Positions 22,600-34,066 of a stretch of DNA of 64,000 nt are shown one piece after another. The position numbers and the translations under genes are program-made. The notes under the pieces were generated by a model. That model did no database searches. It was given only the letters and a program-made list of their open reading frames with translations, and was not told the DNA's origin. Position 1 is the stretch's first letter, and each line of letters starts with the position of its first letter. Source of the DNA: Corylus avellana (lineage: Eukaryota; Streptophyta; Magnoliopsida; Fagales; Betulaceae); contig NC_081547.1 of NCBI RefSeq assembly GCF_901000735.1, positions 15,146,397 through 15,210,396 on the forward strand, in the 5' to 3' direction.

Positions 22600-23990
22600 T
22601 TGATGTCCTCAAATTGCTCATCATAGAACCCCAACAGACTTCTCTCTTAGACTCTTGGTACTTCAGGAATAGGAGTTGATGTTGAAGAAGCCTCAGTGCT
22701 CTCTTCCTTTTCCATATGTGGTTACTCTAGAACCTCAGTTTGCTCCTCTTCTTCTTCCACCTTGTTGTTCTTAGGAGTGGAATCCAATAAGGCCTCAGCT
22801 TGCTCACGTATCATGTCAAGGTCTAGATCAACTTCAAATTGAGCAAAGCGCTCTTCCAATGGATCCTCCAGAATTGGTTCACTAAACATTTCAGCTTGCT
22901 TGAGGAACTTGTCAAGATCCAAGTCACATCCAATTTGATCAAAACGCTATCCCAACGGATCCCCAAAACTTGGCTCACAAAAAATCTCCTCAGCAGTTTC
23001 TTCATTCCCAAGTGTGGTGGTTGTTTGCTCATGATAGTAAGTGCATTCTTCCCCCATGTATTGTCCAATAGGATTGGCAACAAACTGACTTTGACACTCT
23101 TCTTCTTGGTATTGTTGAGGCCAATTGACGGAAGATGACTCCTCTTCATGATAATGTTGGGACAAATTGATGAGAGATGACTCCTGATCTGCAATTGAAA
23201 ACATGGGACAAGCTTAGTGGTGCGGTCAAGATGGGAACATATGGCACATACCTCAACTTGTGTAACTTGTTGAACAGGAGCACTGCTATGATTAATCATA
23301 GCTTTCATGAGCATGTCCAGCTTTTTCTCCATGGCAGCCATTTGAGCCTGAATTCTAGCACTGGTGCTTTCTTCATGTATGCCTTTTCCTTTGAGTCCTT
23401 GTCTCCCTTTAGATGGGAATTGTTAGGAGTTCTCACTTAAGGTCTCAAAGAGTTCTATGGCTTCCTCCCTGCTTTTCTCCATCAACATGCCACCACAAGC
23501 TAAATCTACAAGACTCTTGTCAGGATCATTTAAACCCTTATAGAATGCCAGTACCTGATTGTCTTGAGATAAATTATGATGAGGGCATCTGAGAAGAAGT
23601 TCATTGAAGTGCTCCTATGCCTCAAAAAAAGGTCTCTGTCTTTTTGTTGGAAAGTCAGAATTTCCCTTCTCAATTGCCTTGTCTTTTAGGATGGGAAAAA
23701 CTTCTTTAAGAACATTGTGGCCATCTCATCCCAAGTATGAATAGAACCTGCGGCCAAAGAATTGTACCATATCTCAGCATTATCTTTTAAAGAAAAAGGA
23801 AAGAGGATTAACCTGATTTCTTTTGGAGTTAAACCCTGAACATTCTGAGTCCTGCAGAGATCAAAGAATTCTCGAATATGCCAATATGGGTTCTCTGTAG
23901 GTGTGCCTTTATAGTGTCGACCCATATTGAGCAGCTACAGAGATAAATTGTAATTGCTCTGCACAATGGGTTGGAAATTAATGCATGATG
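22600..23990 (-). pseudogene. Gag polyprotein of element F, with Retrotrans_gag core, broken
   Basis: The frame at 23925-23686 contains a Retrotrans_gag core in the Athila style: GTPTENPYWHIREFFDLCRT, then LILFPFSLKDNAEIWYNSL, then a W-DEMATMFLKKFFPS end. Downstream frames (23341-22823, 23204-22947 and 22922-22722) carry the acidic DLDLDMIREQAEALLDS region that ends the Gag-type ORF of element A. Several stops and frameshifts interrupt the reading. It shows that the knuckle-plus-acidic ORFs of A and C are C-terminal parts of a Gag whose capsid core has been lost there. Confidence 0.65.
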
Positions 23991-24292
23991 GCCGATTGAG
24001 GATCTCGGGATTGAATTAACTTTTCATAGGTCTTCGTACCGGAGGTGTATTGTCTCTCAATATGATTAAAACAAAAAGAAAGTTAAATAAAAAAAATAAA
24101 TCAGATCCGTAATTAACATAGTTTCAGTGATGCTGTCCAGATGTGCGATCGATCACACCGTGAAGAGCGCTAGATCGCACTGGAATGGGCGCTCGAGCGC
24201 ACCTCTGGAGAACAGAATAGAAACTGTAAAACTAGAGATTAAAGCAAAAATTAAATTAACTAAGGAAAATAATTCAAAACAAAATGAAACAA

Positions 24293-24310
24293 TCCTCGGC
24301 AATGGCGCCA
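24293..24310 (-). other. tRNA-Asp primer-binding site (element F)
   Basis: Plus-strand tcctcggcaatggcgcca matches the tRNA-Asp 3' end at 16 of 18 bases, six bases before the LTR. Confidence 0.85.
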
Positions 24311-24316
24311 AAAACT

Positions 24317-25658
24317 TGTTGTGTCAAATACTACCTAAATTAATAGATAATAATTAGTACATTTTATTTGCAAGTGCACAAGATCGAATGATAGTATAGT
24401 GCAACAAGTACGCGATCGTTACCACGAGGATTGTTGATTTTGCTTAGAATTGATTAAAATATCAAGATTGTCACTAAATTGATATTTTGAAAAAGAAATA
24501 AAGATAAATGAAATGGTAGGGCTTAGATATCCACCACTAATCATGCTCAAATAATATAACAATATACCAATGTTCCAATCATATTATGAATACCTAAAGT
24601 TTGCCAACCTAAGGATATGGGTGTCTACTCCTTAAGCTATTGATCTCCCTAAATAATGAATTAGGCATGGGTGTCTACTCTAATTCTTTTCTTTCTTAAA
24701 GGATTTAGTATGGGTGTCTACTAAGTTGTTTTTTAAGGAAGCATAAATCTTTGGAAATCGACAAACACATGGAATCGAGGGCATGGGTGTCAACTCCCAA
24801 TTTTCCATGTTGATTAACACAAGAGCCCGTGAGGAGATTCTTTTGTTCCTCTATTAAGCCCAGAACTCGATCATCCAAATTGACTTAAATAACTAATCCA
24901 TACCACATGCATATGCTGATTACACACATTCATATGAGAAATTCTATAAAATAGGAATTAATCAAGTTAAGCTTCATAATATGATTATCACAAATGTGTA
25001 AATATTGAAATATTAAATAAATATAATTAGGGCTTCAATTTAGCCCTACTAAAGTAATTAGTTACACATAATTAAAATATAGGGAAAAGAAAGAACCAAA
25101 AACCACTCTCAGAAGTAGCCTCCAAATTCTCCTCTCCAAAGTTGTGTATGGAATTGTGAGCCTTAGAGGTCTATTTATAAGCTTAGAAAAATCATAGAAA
25201 CCCTAGTAAACCTAGAAAAATCTTAGGGTTTAGTCCTATTACAACTAGGACTTGGAAAACCCTAATTTGGAAGGAAAAGGAAGTCCTATCCGTATCTATA
25301 TTTCTTCCAGCGCATGAGTGCGCTCGATTGCACACCTGCGATCGATCGTCTATGTGATGTGATCGAGCGCATTGTGCTTGAGTTTCTTCTTCTGCACATG
25401 AGCACACGCCTTGCACTCACACCTTGGCGTTGGGTGCTCGATCGCTGGCCTAGTGCAATCGATCGCAATGTCAGAACCTGTAGCTTTTCCCAATTTTGTC
25501 TTTTATGCTCAAAGTTTCTAGAAGTGCTTTATTTTCTTCCAAAAACCTATAAAACAAAGAAAATACAAAAAGGAAATAAAATTGCACAAACTAACAAAAC
25601 TAAGGAATTAACAAATATCAATTAAGAGGCTAAAATACATATATTTTAGCACTTATTA
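24317..25658 (-). repeat. 5' LTR of element F
   Basis: 1,342 bp from tgttgtgtca to gcacttatta (a C-to-T change of the usual terminal tca). TATA box at 25170-25179, four gcatgggtgt-type repeats at about 24610-24800, CGATCG motifs at 25310-25465. Its right edge enters a foreign ORF. Confidence 0.85.
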
Positions 25659-26821
25659 GGTCTTCAGTTCAGCCTCCAAGCCTAGAATTCGAGAGTTAGC
25701 TTCGGTGTTGGCCTTGATAGCTAGGGTGGCTTCGGCTTCCAACAAAGACTGCTGCTGACCCGCGAGAAGGAGGTCATTGTCTTGTTGAGCCAAAAGCCCC
25801 TTTAGCCGAACATTCTCAGCCTCGGACTCCTCTAACCTCTTTTGCAGATCCTCAATCTCTGAAGCTGTGCTTTGAAGGTAATTCTTGAAGTCGCAATAGA
25901 GGCATATTGACGTCATGACACTTTGCAACATAGGAGCATAGTGAGCCAAGTTATGAGAAAACAGAAACCGAGGAAAGGGGAAAGAAGCACTTACGATAAT
26001 TTGGTAGAAAATCATCTGCTCCATCACTTCCTTAAGGGGCCTTCTGCCAGCACCCCTCAGGCATTCCAGGGGAATCAAACCCACCAAGGTGCTGAAGGGA
26101 TTCCCTAGCAATCCCTCACCCAAATGAGAGAGGGGCATCCCAATTGTCCAGTTGATCGTGTTAGGATTCCTCGACGAACCAGCACGTTGCGAAGCGTCGA
26201 GAGTGTTACTTGTGGAAGGGATATTGGCATGATCCTCGGTCGAGCGAGGCACCTCTTTAGCTTGGGTCTTAGCCTTAGGAGTAACCTCTGTTTCATGAGG
26301 CAACTCCTCAAAACAAGACCCCACCTCAGGTTGACTAGGCAACTTTTCGGTACCCTCGGTAGACTCTTTGACAGGCTTGGTGTCCATGGGCTTAGGATTA
26401 AGCTTGGCATTGTTAACCTTACGAGCCACTGAGGGACTCCTAGACTTGGTTTTTTCTGGAATTAGCATGGCCATGCCATCGCTCTCATCTATCTCAATGA
26501 CAACAGGCTCCTCCGCCAAGGCTTTCGAGAATCTGGGTATATGAGCAACGACTTCCTTAAGGAGGCACTCCACGTGGCCTAGAGACTCCTCGTCTGAGCT
26601 AGAAACCGAAGGAGTCAGGGGCTCCTTGGGAACCTCAGAAATAGGTATAGCAGCAATCGGCCTAAACTTCTAACGACCTCGTAGATCTGATTCCGAGAGT
26701 AGTCTCAAAATTCTTCATGGTACGAACCTTCAGCTTGGAGGGAAAGTTCTTCTTTGATTCACCCATGACCTAGGTGAAAGTGTTGAGAAAGGGGCCAAAC
26801 TTTGTAGCCCCTAGTGAGCCT
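25659..26821 (-). pseudogene. Coiled-coil Gag-like ORF of another gypsy-type element (J), interrupted
   Basis: A 305-residue minus-strand frame (26573-25656) with an acidic, Ser/Pro/Lys-rich N-terminal half, a middle segment (FPFPRFLFSHNLAHYAP) and a C-terminal predicted coiled coil (EIEDLQKRLEESEAENVRLKG onward). More coding sequence of the same ORF lies at 26574-26821 and resumes at 28192 after the solo LTR. It resembles the coiled-coil proteins annotated as 'putative gypsy-type transposon' in plants; this assignment is inference. The left end is lost at LTR F. Confidence 0.55.
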
Positions 26822-28191
26822 TGTTGTGCAAGTATCTACCTAAATTAATAGGTAAATAATTGTACGTCTTACTCGTAAGTGCACAAGATCAATATTGTAG
26901 TATATGGTGCAAGTACGAGATCATTCCCACGAGGATTGTTAAATTTTGCTTAAAATAAATTTCGTAAGTGAAACAAAAAAAAGATTGATTTGGAGTTAAT
27001 AATAATAAAAAGGTAGGACTTTGATATCCACCACTAATCATGCTTATATAACATAACAATATGCCAATGCTTTGATCATGTTATGCATATCTAATGTTTG
27101 TCAACCAAAGGGCATGGGTGTATACTCCTTAAGCTATAGATTTCCCTAAACAATGAGTTAGGCATAGGTGTATACTCTAACTCTTTTCTTTTTTAAAGGA
27201 TTTAGCATGTGTGTATACTAAGTTGTTCTTTCAGAAAGCATGATTCTATGAAAATCGATAAACACATGGAACCTAGGGCATGGGTGTGTACTCCCGGTTT
27301 TCCATGTTGATTAACCTAAGAACCCGGTGTTGATTTCTTTTGTTACTTTTATTAAACCTAGGACTCGGTCATCTAAATTGATTTAATTAACTAGTCCATA
27401 CCACATGCATATGTTGATCAGGCAAACACATATGAGGAATTAATGAAAACAGGAATTAATCAAGTTAAATATCACAATATGATCATCACAAAAGCGCCAA
27501 TACTGAAATATTAAATAAACATAATTAGGGCTTCAATCTAGCCCTACTAAGTAATTTAATTACACATGAGTTTGATGTTAAACATCTTCATAAAACAAAA
27601 TAGAAAGGAAAAGAATAAACCCGAAACTTGAACTTGAAGAGCTCTAATTCTTCTCCTTGGAACTTGTGTGTCTATTCTAAAGGTTTAAGGGTCTATTTAT
27701 AGGCCTTAGGAATACTCTAAAAACCCTAAAAAACGTAGGGTTTGTTCCCTAGTTCGCACAAGGCTTCAAAACCATAAAAGAAACAATTTCCATAACAAGG
27801 CTTGCGGCTGGCTTTCTCCTCAAGCACGAGTGCACTCAATCGCAACCCATGTGCGATCAATTGCAGGACTGCGATCGATCATCTGTGCTAGGCGCTCAAT
27901 CGCAAGTGCGATCGAGGCTGCTTCTTGTGCGCATCAGCACACGCCTTGCGCTTGTCTTGGTCCTTGCCTGCAGTGTGCTCGAGATTGCCATCGATTGCAC
28001 TACCAGAGCCTTCAACTTTTATCAAAATAGCTCTTTAAGCCCAAAACTTCCGAAATTGCTTCATTTTCTTCCAAAAGCCTATAAAAACAAAGAAAACACA
28101 TAAAAGAACGAAAGTGGCATAAATTAATTAAAACTAAGGAATTAACAAATATAAGTTAAGGGCTAAAATATGAATATTTTGACACTTAACA
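26822..28191 (-). mobile_element. Solo LTR G of the Athila-like family
   Basis: A single 1,370-bp LTR from tgttgtgcaa to acacttaaca, with no primer site or polypurine tract beside it. The flanks are agcct (26817-26821) and agtct (28192-28196), a 5-bp target duplication with one change. TATA box at 27692-27701; four gcatgggtgt-type repeats between 27110 and 27290; CGATCG motifs at 27820-27990. A solo LTR results from recombination between the two LTRs of an inserted element. Confidence 0.85.
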
Positions 28192-28260
28192 AGTCTCAGA
28201 CTTCTTCCTCTTCAAAGGAGGAACATCTGGATCCTCAGAATACTGTCATCAACAATATGT
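28192..28260 (-). pseudogene. Continuation of ORF J after the solo LTR
   Basis: The plus strand agtctcagacttcttcctc, read on the minus strand, gives a basic stretch (PPLKRKKSET) that fits the linker of element J. It directly follows the right target duplication of LTR G. Confidence 0.45.
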
Positions 28261-28536
28261 AAATTAGCAACAACTATTCACAGTTGTCGACAATGACAAA
28301 TAATGTATTTTTTTAATAAATAAAAAATTGCCTATTGCCTCTTTTTTTTTTCTGCCATTAATTGTTTTAATTTTTGGGTATCAATTATCTAAATCACACT
28401 TAATAATCTACATAAAAGAGAACAAAACAAAACAATAAGGCTGGTCCACAACTCCACGTCCTCCAGAAAATCATGAAGTCCAGAAATAGTAAACATCAAC
28501 TAGAAAGAAAACACAATCCTAAGCAATGCAATCAGA

Positions 28537-28690
28537 TGGTAATCAAACTTCTTTCAATGATAAATTAAAACAAACCAACCTAACAAAATAACTACTGCAA
28601 GGGTAATATGATAATCTAACAAAATAACTACTGCAAGGTTCAAATGATAATCTAACTTCTTTCAATGATAAATTATTTGGATGATTTTTA
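28537..28690. repeat. Short tandem and direct repeats
   Basis: The unit aacaaaataactactgcaag occurs twice about 42 bases apart (around 28582 and 28618). The block cttctttcaatgataaatta occurs at 28549 and 28657, flanking them. No gene seen between 28260 and 28720. Confidence 0.7.
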
Positions 28691-28719
28691 TTAACATTAA
28701 ATTTTATGATCCTAAGTGT

Positions 28720-29045
28720 TTCACATGACTTAAGTACGATCTTAATCATGTATATATAATTTCTTGAACACCCTCCCCTTATAAGCTGATTTTCAAGAGT
28801 GAGTTATACCCAATATGTGTATTACTTGGTAACAGAGCCAAGAATTGCGTCATAGGTTGAAGTCACGGAAAGGGTGACCTATGAAATAGAGTAGGCTGCA
28901 ATGGATGTTGGCTATGGAAAGTGGAGTAATGCTACTATCCAAAGTATCCCACATAACTTAAGTACAAGCTTAACCATGTGTATAAATGCTCTTGAACAAC
29001 ATTCTCTTACAAGATGGTTTTCAAGAGTGTGTTCAACCAAAAGTT
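28720..29045 (+). mobile_element. Degenerate Copia- or TRIM-like remnant
   Basis: Two diverged direct repeats (about 28731-28812 and 28959-29040, both with cttgaaca...ttttcaagagtg) are separated by about 150 bp. Right after the first one is tggtaacagagcca (28828-28841), one change from the initiator tRNA-Met primer site. The order repeat, primer site, short interior, repeat is that of a terminal-repeat retrotransposon in miniature or a heavily deleted Copia element. Confidence 0.5.
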
Positions 29046-29130
29046 TATATCATAAACGGTCTTTAAGTAAACTTACAAATAGATAAGGTAAATAGTACAC
29101 AAACTAATGATAAACCTAATAATAATAAAA

Positions 29131-29222
29131 TTAAGGGTAAAATCCATATACCCCCTCAAACTATAACCCAATTGACAATGTCCCCTCCAAACTATCAAAA
29201 TATTGTCAATGTTCGCTCCAAG
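29131..29222. repeat. Left inverted-repeat arm around element H
   Basis: The segment containing ccctcaaactataacccaat and ttgacaatgtcccctcc is roughly the reverse complement of 38301-38392. It looks like the end of an older inverted-repeat DNA transposon into which element H inserted. Confidence 0.5.
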
Positions 29223-29227
29223 GTTAG

Positions 29228-30555
29228 TGATAAGTGTTGAATGTTACACATTCTAGCCCCTTAACTCGCATATGTTGATCTCTTAGTTTTGTTATTATTT
29301 GACATTTTGTGTTGTTTTTGTGTTTTCTAGCATTTTTAGGTTTTTTGAAGAAAAGCAAGAATTTACGTCAAGTTTCAGACTTAAAAGACATTTTTGGAAA
29401 AAGTTGGAAGCAGAGATCGATTGTAGGCAACACTAGGCCCAAGGGCACCTGCGCTCTAGTTCACAAGCAGCAGGATTGAGCGCAGCCATGCGCTTGAGCA
29501 GCAAACTCAGTAGGATCGATCGCAGACCTGTGATCGAGCACACCCTCTTGTGATCAAGTGCAGTCGTGCACTGGGCAGCTGAGGACATGGTTTGCCACGG
29601 TTTTGCACGGTTTCAAAGGCCAGAATCCAATTCCAACTCAATTGTTGAGTTGTTAGGCTGCACTAGAACATCTAGGGTTGTTCCAAACCCTATAAATAGA
29701 CCCTCTATTCATCCAAATAAAGGGGGGAGAAGCAAGCACAAGCTCGGGAGAAGAATTGGAAGCTAGATCAAAAAGTGTTTTGGGTTTTTTTTCTCTTCCC
29801 CATTTATTTTATTGTGTAGCTAGTACTTTAGTTAGGGCTCGATTGAAGCCCCAATCATGTCTCTTTAGGATTGCAATATTGGTGTCTTTGCTACAATTAT
29901 ATTTTGGATATTTAACTTGATTAATTCTATGTTATTGGATTCCTCACATGAATGTTCTTGATCATCATATGCTTGTGGTCTAGATGTGTTATTTAAGTCA
30001 ATTTGGATAACCGAGTCCTAGGCTTAATAAAGTGACAAAAGAACCCTATCACAGGTTCTTGGATTAATCAACATGGAGAACCGGGAGTAGATTTATGCTT
30101 TCTTAAAGAACAACTTAATGTAATGCTAAATCCTTTGAGAGAAAAAAGAATTAGAGTAGATACCATGCCTAATTCATTGCTTACGAAAATCAATAGCTTA
30201 TGGAGTAGATACCATGCCCGTAGGTTGGCAAACATTGGGTATCTTCATATGATTGGAACATTGGCATATTGTTTATCTTATTCGAGTATGGTTAGCGGTG
30301 GACATCAAAACCCTACCCTTTTATTCTTTTTATTTTTATCTTTTATTTATTTTATTCTTATTATTTCAATTCAACCTGTGACATCTTGTTTAATTCAGTA
30401 AATTAAATAGGAAAATCATTCTAAGCATAATTTCATTAATCCTCGTGGGAATGATCTCGTATTTGCCTACTATACGATCGTTTTGATCTTCTGCACTTGT
30501 GAGTAAAATGTAGCAAATATTCGTCTATTAATTTAGGTCGGTAATTGTCACAAAA
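29228..30555 (+). repeat. 5' LTR of element H
   Basis: 1,328 bp beginning tgataagtgttg; the terminal CA has decayed to AA. TATA box tataaataga at 29691-29700. Motifs of the gcgatcgagcgca type at 29500-29580 and gagtagataccatgcc repeats at about 30152 and 30200, the reverse complements of the repeats seen in the minus-strand LTRs. Confidence 0.85.
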
Positions 30556-30561
30556 AGTTTT

Positions 30562-30579
30562 TGGCGCTGTTGCCGGGCA
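30562..30579 (+). other. tRNA-Asp primer-binding site (element H)
   Basis: tggcgctgttgccgggca matches the complement of the tRNA-Asp 3' end at 16 of 18 bases and follows the LTR by six bases. Confidence 0.85.
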
Positions 30580-30954
30580 TTGTGTTAAATTTTGTTTATA
30601 AATTTTTCCTTTAGTTTAGTTAATTTGTTTTAAATTTCATTATTTTTTTTCTTTTTGTTTCTGTTTAAATTTAAGTTTGTTTAAATTTTAATTTTTTTTC
30701 TAATATGTTTTTGTTTTATGGTCTTCATTCTATTATTGTCTGCAGTAGTGCGATCGAGCGCAGCTCTGCGATCGATTGCATATCCACAAAGATTGAGCGC
30801 ACTTGTCCAGACAACAGCACTAAAGCTGCTGTAAATCTGTTCTATTTTTTTCTTTTCTTTTCTTTTCTTTTTTCTTCTTTGTCGTAGTGCTATTAAGCGC
30901 ACCTCCAGATAGCAATACTGAAGCTGTTGTAATTTTTGAATATGTTCTTGTTAT

Positions 30955-31470
30955 TTTTTATGCAGGGTCATCGATCTCAGAATTTAGCCATTATTCCATA
31001 TGATCCAGAAATTGAACGAAGCTTTCAACAAAGACAAAGAGAAAACGCCGAAACAGAAGAAGAATTCGAAGTTGAGGAAAGGATGGAGGAAGAACATGTT
31101 GAGAATCCACCGCCGGTGTGAAGACCTATGAAAAGTGCCTTCATTCCCGAAAACCTCAACCAACCATCATGCATTGATTTCCAGCTCATTGTGTAGAGCA
31201 ATTACAATTTATCTCCACATCTGCTCAATATGGTTCCACAGTGTAGAGGCACACCTCTAGAGGACCCATATCTGCACCTTCAGGATTTTGTCGACCTATG
31301 TAAAACATAGAATATTTATGGTCTAACCGCAGAAGGAATTAGGTTAATTCTTTTTCCTTGTCCTTCAAAGATAATGCTAAGCTATTGTTAAATTCTCTGG
31401 CTGCAGGTTCTATTCACAACTGGGAGGAGTTGGCCACAAATTTCTTAGAGAAGTTCTCCCAAAAATAGTA
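30955..31470 (+). pseudogene. Gag remnant of element H
   Basis: The first frame (30936-31121) gives a short protein with an acidic EEEFEVEERMEEE tail. After a stop, broken frames continue into the Athila capsid core: MVPQCRGTPLEDPYLHLQDF, then a YGLTAEGIRLILFPC segment. Homologous to the core at 23925-23686 in element F. The remainder is deleted and the sequence passes into leader-like DNA with gcgatcgagc motifs near 31490. Confidence 0.6.
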
Positions 31471-32867
31471 GCACTGAAGCTACCACCAAAAGCGATCGAG
31501 CCACAAGCAGAAAGAGCTCGAGCGCACCTGTCCGGATTAGTGGTACTAAAGCCACTTTATGCATTGAAAAGCAATATCCTTTGAGATTTTATGTTTTGTT
31601 TTTGTTTTATTTTCTTTTGATTTGGTTAGTTTTTGTTTTATTTTTATATTTTTAGTTTTCCTTTGTTTTGTTTTAGTAGTTTGTTTTCAGGGACAAGTGT
31701 TTTTCCATTCAAGTTTAGGGGTATGCTACGAGCCATACCAATTCCAACCAGTTTTCTCATCTTTCGGGTATAATCTTTCCATTTTTTCTGCACATTGATG
31801 AAAATGTGGAATTCAAGTTTGGGGGTCCATTTTTTCTGAAAAAATAAAATAAAATGCATGTTCATGTTATTCTTGAGATTTTGGTTGATCTAAAAACTGT
31901 GATTTGAATTTCATTGCTGAGCATAAAATTTTGAACACTTGATCTGATGGCAAGAATTCTAAGTCTTGTTACTTACTTTTGACATTTGAAAATTCACTTG
32001 TTTGGATTTTAATTGCCACAAGCACATTAACACACAGTTTGTGAGGTATGACATGTGAACCTGATTGTGTATGCTTTCAATGGCTTGGGTGAAGCTAGGT
32101 GATTTATTGGATGGATACTTTGGCATAAATTAAAATAAAAATAAAAATTGATTATAGTGAGATTTTCACTAAGTAACTATGCATCTTGCCTCATTAAGCA
32201 ATGAGTGTTCACGTTGAAAGGTGAAAATTTTCATTTGGTTAAAGTCATTGCTAGTTTGGTTCCATAGCCTTTTTGACTCAAGTTAGTAAGTCCTTAGGGG
32301 TGTCTTTACACCTAATGCCCTAAAACCATCTGGTTTGGGAGTCATTGGTTTAACACTCGTTACATGGGTCAATTAGAAAGCTTAAGGGAACTAAGCATTG
32401 CACAGCCTAACCAAAAAGAAAGAAAAGAAAGTTATGCATTGGTTATTTATTCCTATGAAATCCCAGTGAACTTTGAGGTATTGAGTCATTGCACATTGGA
32501 AATAATTTGGAAGCCTCACAATTATGTGTTAGTTCATTTCATACAAAATTGAACTTGTGATGCCTTAGCCTGTCTTTTGTAAGTAATTAGACTTTAAAAT
32601 TCTAATTCATTGTGAAGATGGAGTTTGTTGTTTTAAGTGATACTTTAATCTTATGGATGACATGAACTTTTCGTAATGTTTGTGGGTAACATTTCTATTA
32701 AACCCTCACGAAATTTCACTCGATCGACTAAGGATGCCTAGGGGTTTAAAAAGCTTGTTGCATACGATAAATGCAAGCGTGTTTCCCACGACAAATGAGG
32801 TAGAGTAGTATTTGTTTTATGCTATTTTTATTTTTAGTTTTGTATTGCTAAGAGACTAGCAATATGT
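31471..32867 (+). repeat. 3' non-coding internal region of element H
   Basis: Matches, in reverse complement, the 3' internal regions of elements A, C and DE. No gene seen. Confidence 0.65.
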
Positions 32868-32880
32868 AAGTTTGGGGGTG
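32868..32880 (+). other. Polypurine tract of element H
   Basis: gtaagtttgggggtg precedes the 3' LTR start tgataagtgc. It corresponds to the polypurine tracts of C and DE on the other strand. Confidence 0.75.
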
Positions 32881-33345
32881 TGATAAGTGCTGAATGTTAC
32901 ACATTTTAACCCCTTAATTCACATATGTTGATCTCTTAGTTTTGTTATTATTTGATGTTTTGTGTTCTTTTTGTGTTTTCTGACATTTTTAGGGTTTTTG
33001 AAGAAAACAAGCATTTCCAGCAAGTTTTAGACTTAAAATACATTTTTAGGAAAAGCTGGAAGCTGAGATTGATCCCAGGCAACACTAGGCTCGAGCGCAC
33101 CTGCGTTTGAGTGCACAAGCAACAAAATCGAGCACAGCCATGCGCTCGAGCAGCAAACTCAGTAGGATCGATCGCAGACCTGTGATCTAGCACACCCTCC
33201 TGCGATCGAGTGCAGTCATGCACTGGGCAGCTGAGGACACAGTTTTGCACGGTTTCACTAGAATGAAATTCCAACTCTATTGTTGAGTTGTTAAGCTGCA
33301 CTAGAACGTCTAGGGTTGTTCCAAACCCTATAAATAGACCTTCTA
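32881..33345 (+). repeat. 3' LTR of element H, first part
   Basis: Begins tgataagtgctg and follows the 5' LTR closely, with differences largely at C/T and G/A positions. Contains CGATCG motifs at 33090-33220 and the TATA box tataaataga at 33329-33338. Ends at the Copia insertion point. Confidence 0.85.
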
Positions 33346-34054
33346 TGTTAGGAAATTAATCATATTTCCCAAAACCCATGAGATGCAAAAAATAAGAAGA
33401 ATGTGGAATAACAAAAGTAAGCAATCACACACGACACAAAGATTTAAGTGCTTCAGCTTAACAAGTCAACATCCACTAGCGGAGACGACCCCTATCAAAA
33501 GATAGAGTACAAAAATAGTAGAGAGAAAATCACTCAGATTCCAATGCCCCAATACACCCAAATTTCACTATCACACAAGAGAGATTATTCTCAAAATAGA
33601 ATACAAAAGACAGATGCACAATCTCTTCTTTTGCTGGAACAGATGGCGGCTCATCTCTATTTTCTTCTCTCACTCTGCAGCACCTTTTTCTTCTAATCAC
33701 TTTTTTTGGCTCCTCCAAAAAACCACCAAGAAGAAAACACCGTGGCAGCCCTTGTACCTCCTTATCTCAAATTCTCTCTTTTTCTCCTCCCTTTGGTGCT
33801 CAAATATATTCATGTTTGGCACACACAAATTCACCTTGTGCTTTTTTCCTTATATAGAAGCTTAACTCTCCTTTTACATGTTGGTCTAGGACTCCTACTA
33901 TAAGTCAAACAAGGAGTCCAAGTACACATTGGAGAAGGACTCCAAAACCCACAAGTAAAGGATCAAACCGGTTGAACTAAGAACCTCTCCTACTTGAAGA
34001 AGGAGACAAACCACTAGGTCCCACCATGACTTTTAATTCAAGTCATACTTAACA
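33346..34054 (-). repeat. 3' LTR of COP-1
   Basis: 709 bp, highly similar to the right LTR over its whole length, with one extra segment of about 30 bp near 33980-34012. Confidence 0.9.
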
Positions 34055-34066
34055 ATCTCCACCTTG

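Larger units (their letters stand above)
20828..25658 (-). mobile_element. Athila-like element F with Gag and a transposase-32-like ORF, 3' end lost
   Basis: On the minus strand: 5' LTR (24317-25658), tRNA-Asp primer site (24293-24310), leader, a Gag gene that still has its capsid core (about 23990-22600), a spacer with CGATCG motifs (21860-22080) and a second broken ORF (about 21570-20830). The 3' part, including the 3' LTR, is replaced at 20827 by LTR E. It is the most complete Gag of this family in the window, but still lacks recognisable pol. Confidence 0.75.

Noticed and set aside
30123..30401. 92-codon ORF in LTR H ending in hydrophobic residues
   Set aside because: Lies wholly within an LTR, and the equivalent sequence in the other LTR copies is not open.
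33448..33903. Plus-strand ORFs in the COP-1 LTR (and matching ones in the other LTR)
   Set aside because: LTR sequence, duplicated at 36,700-37,130 with frame differences; chance frames.
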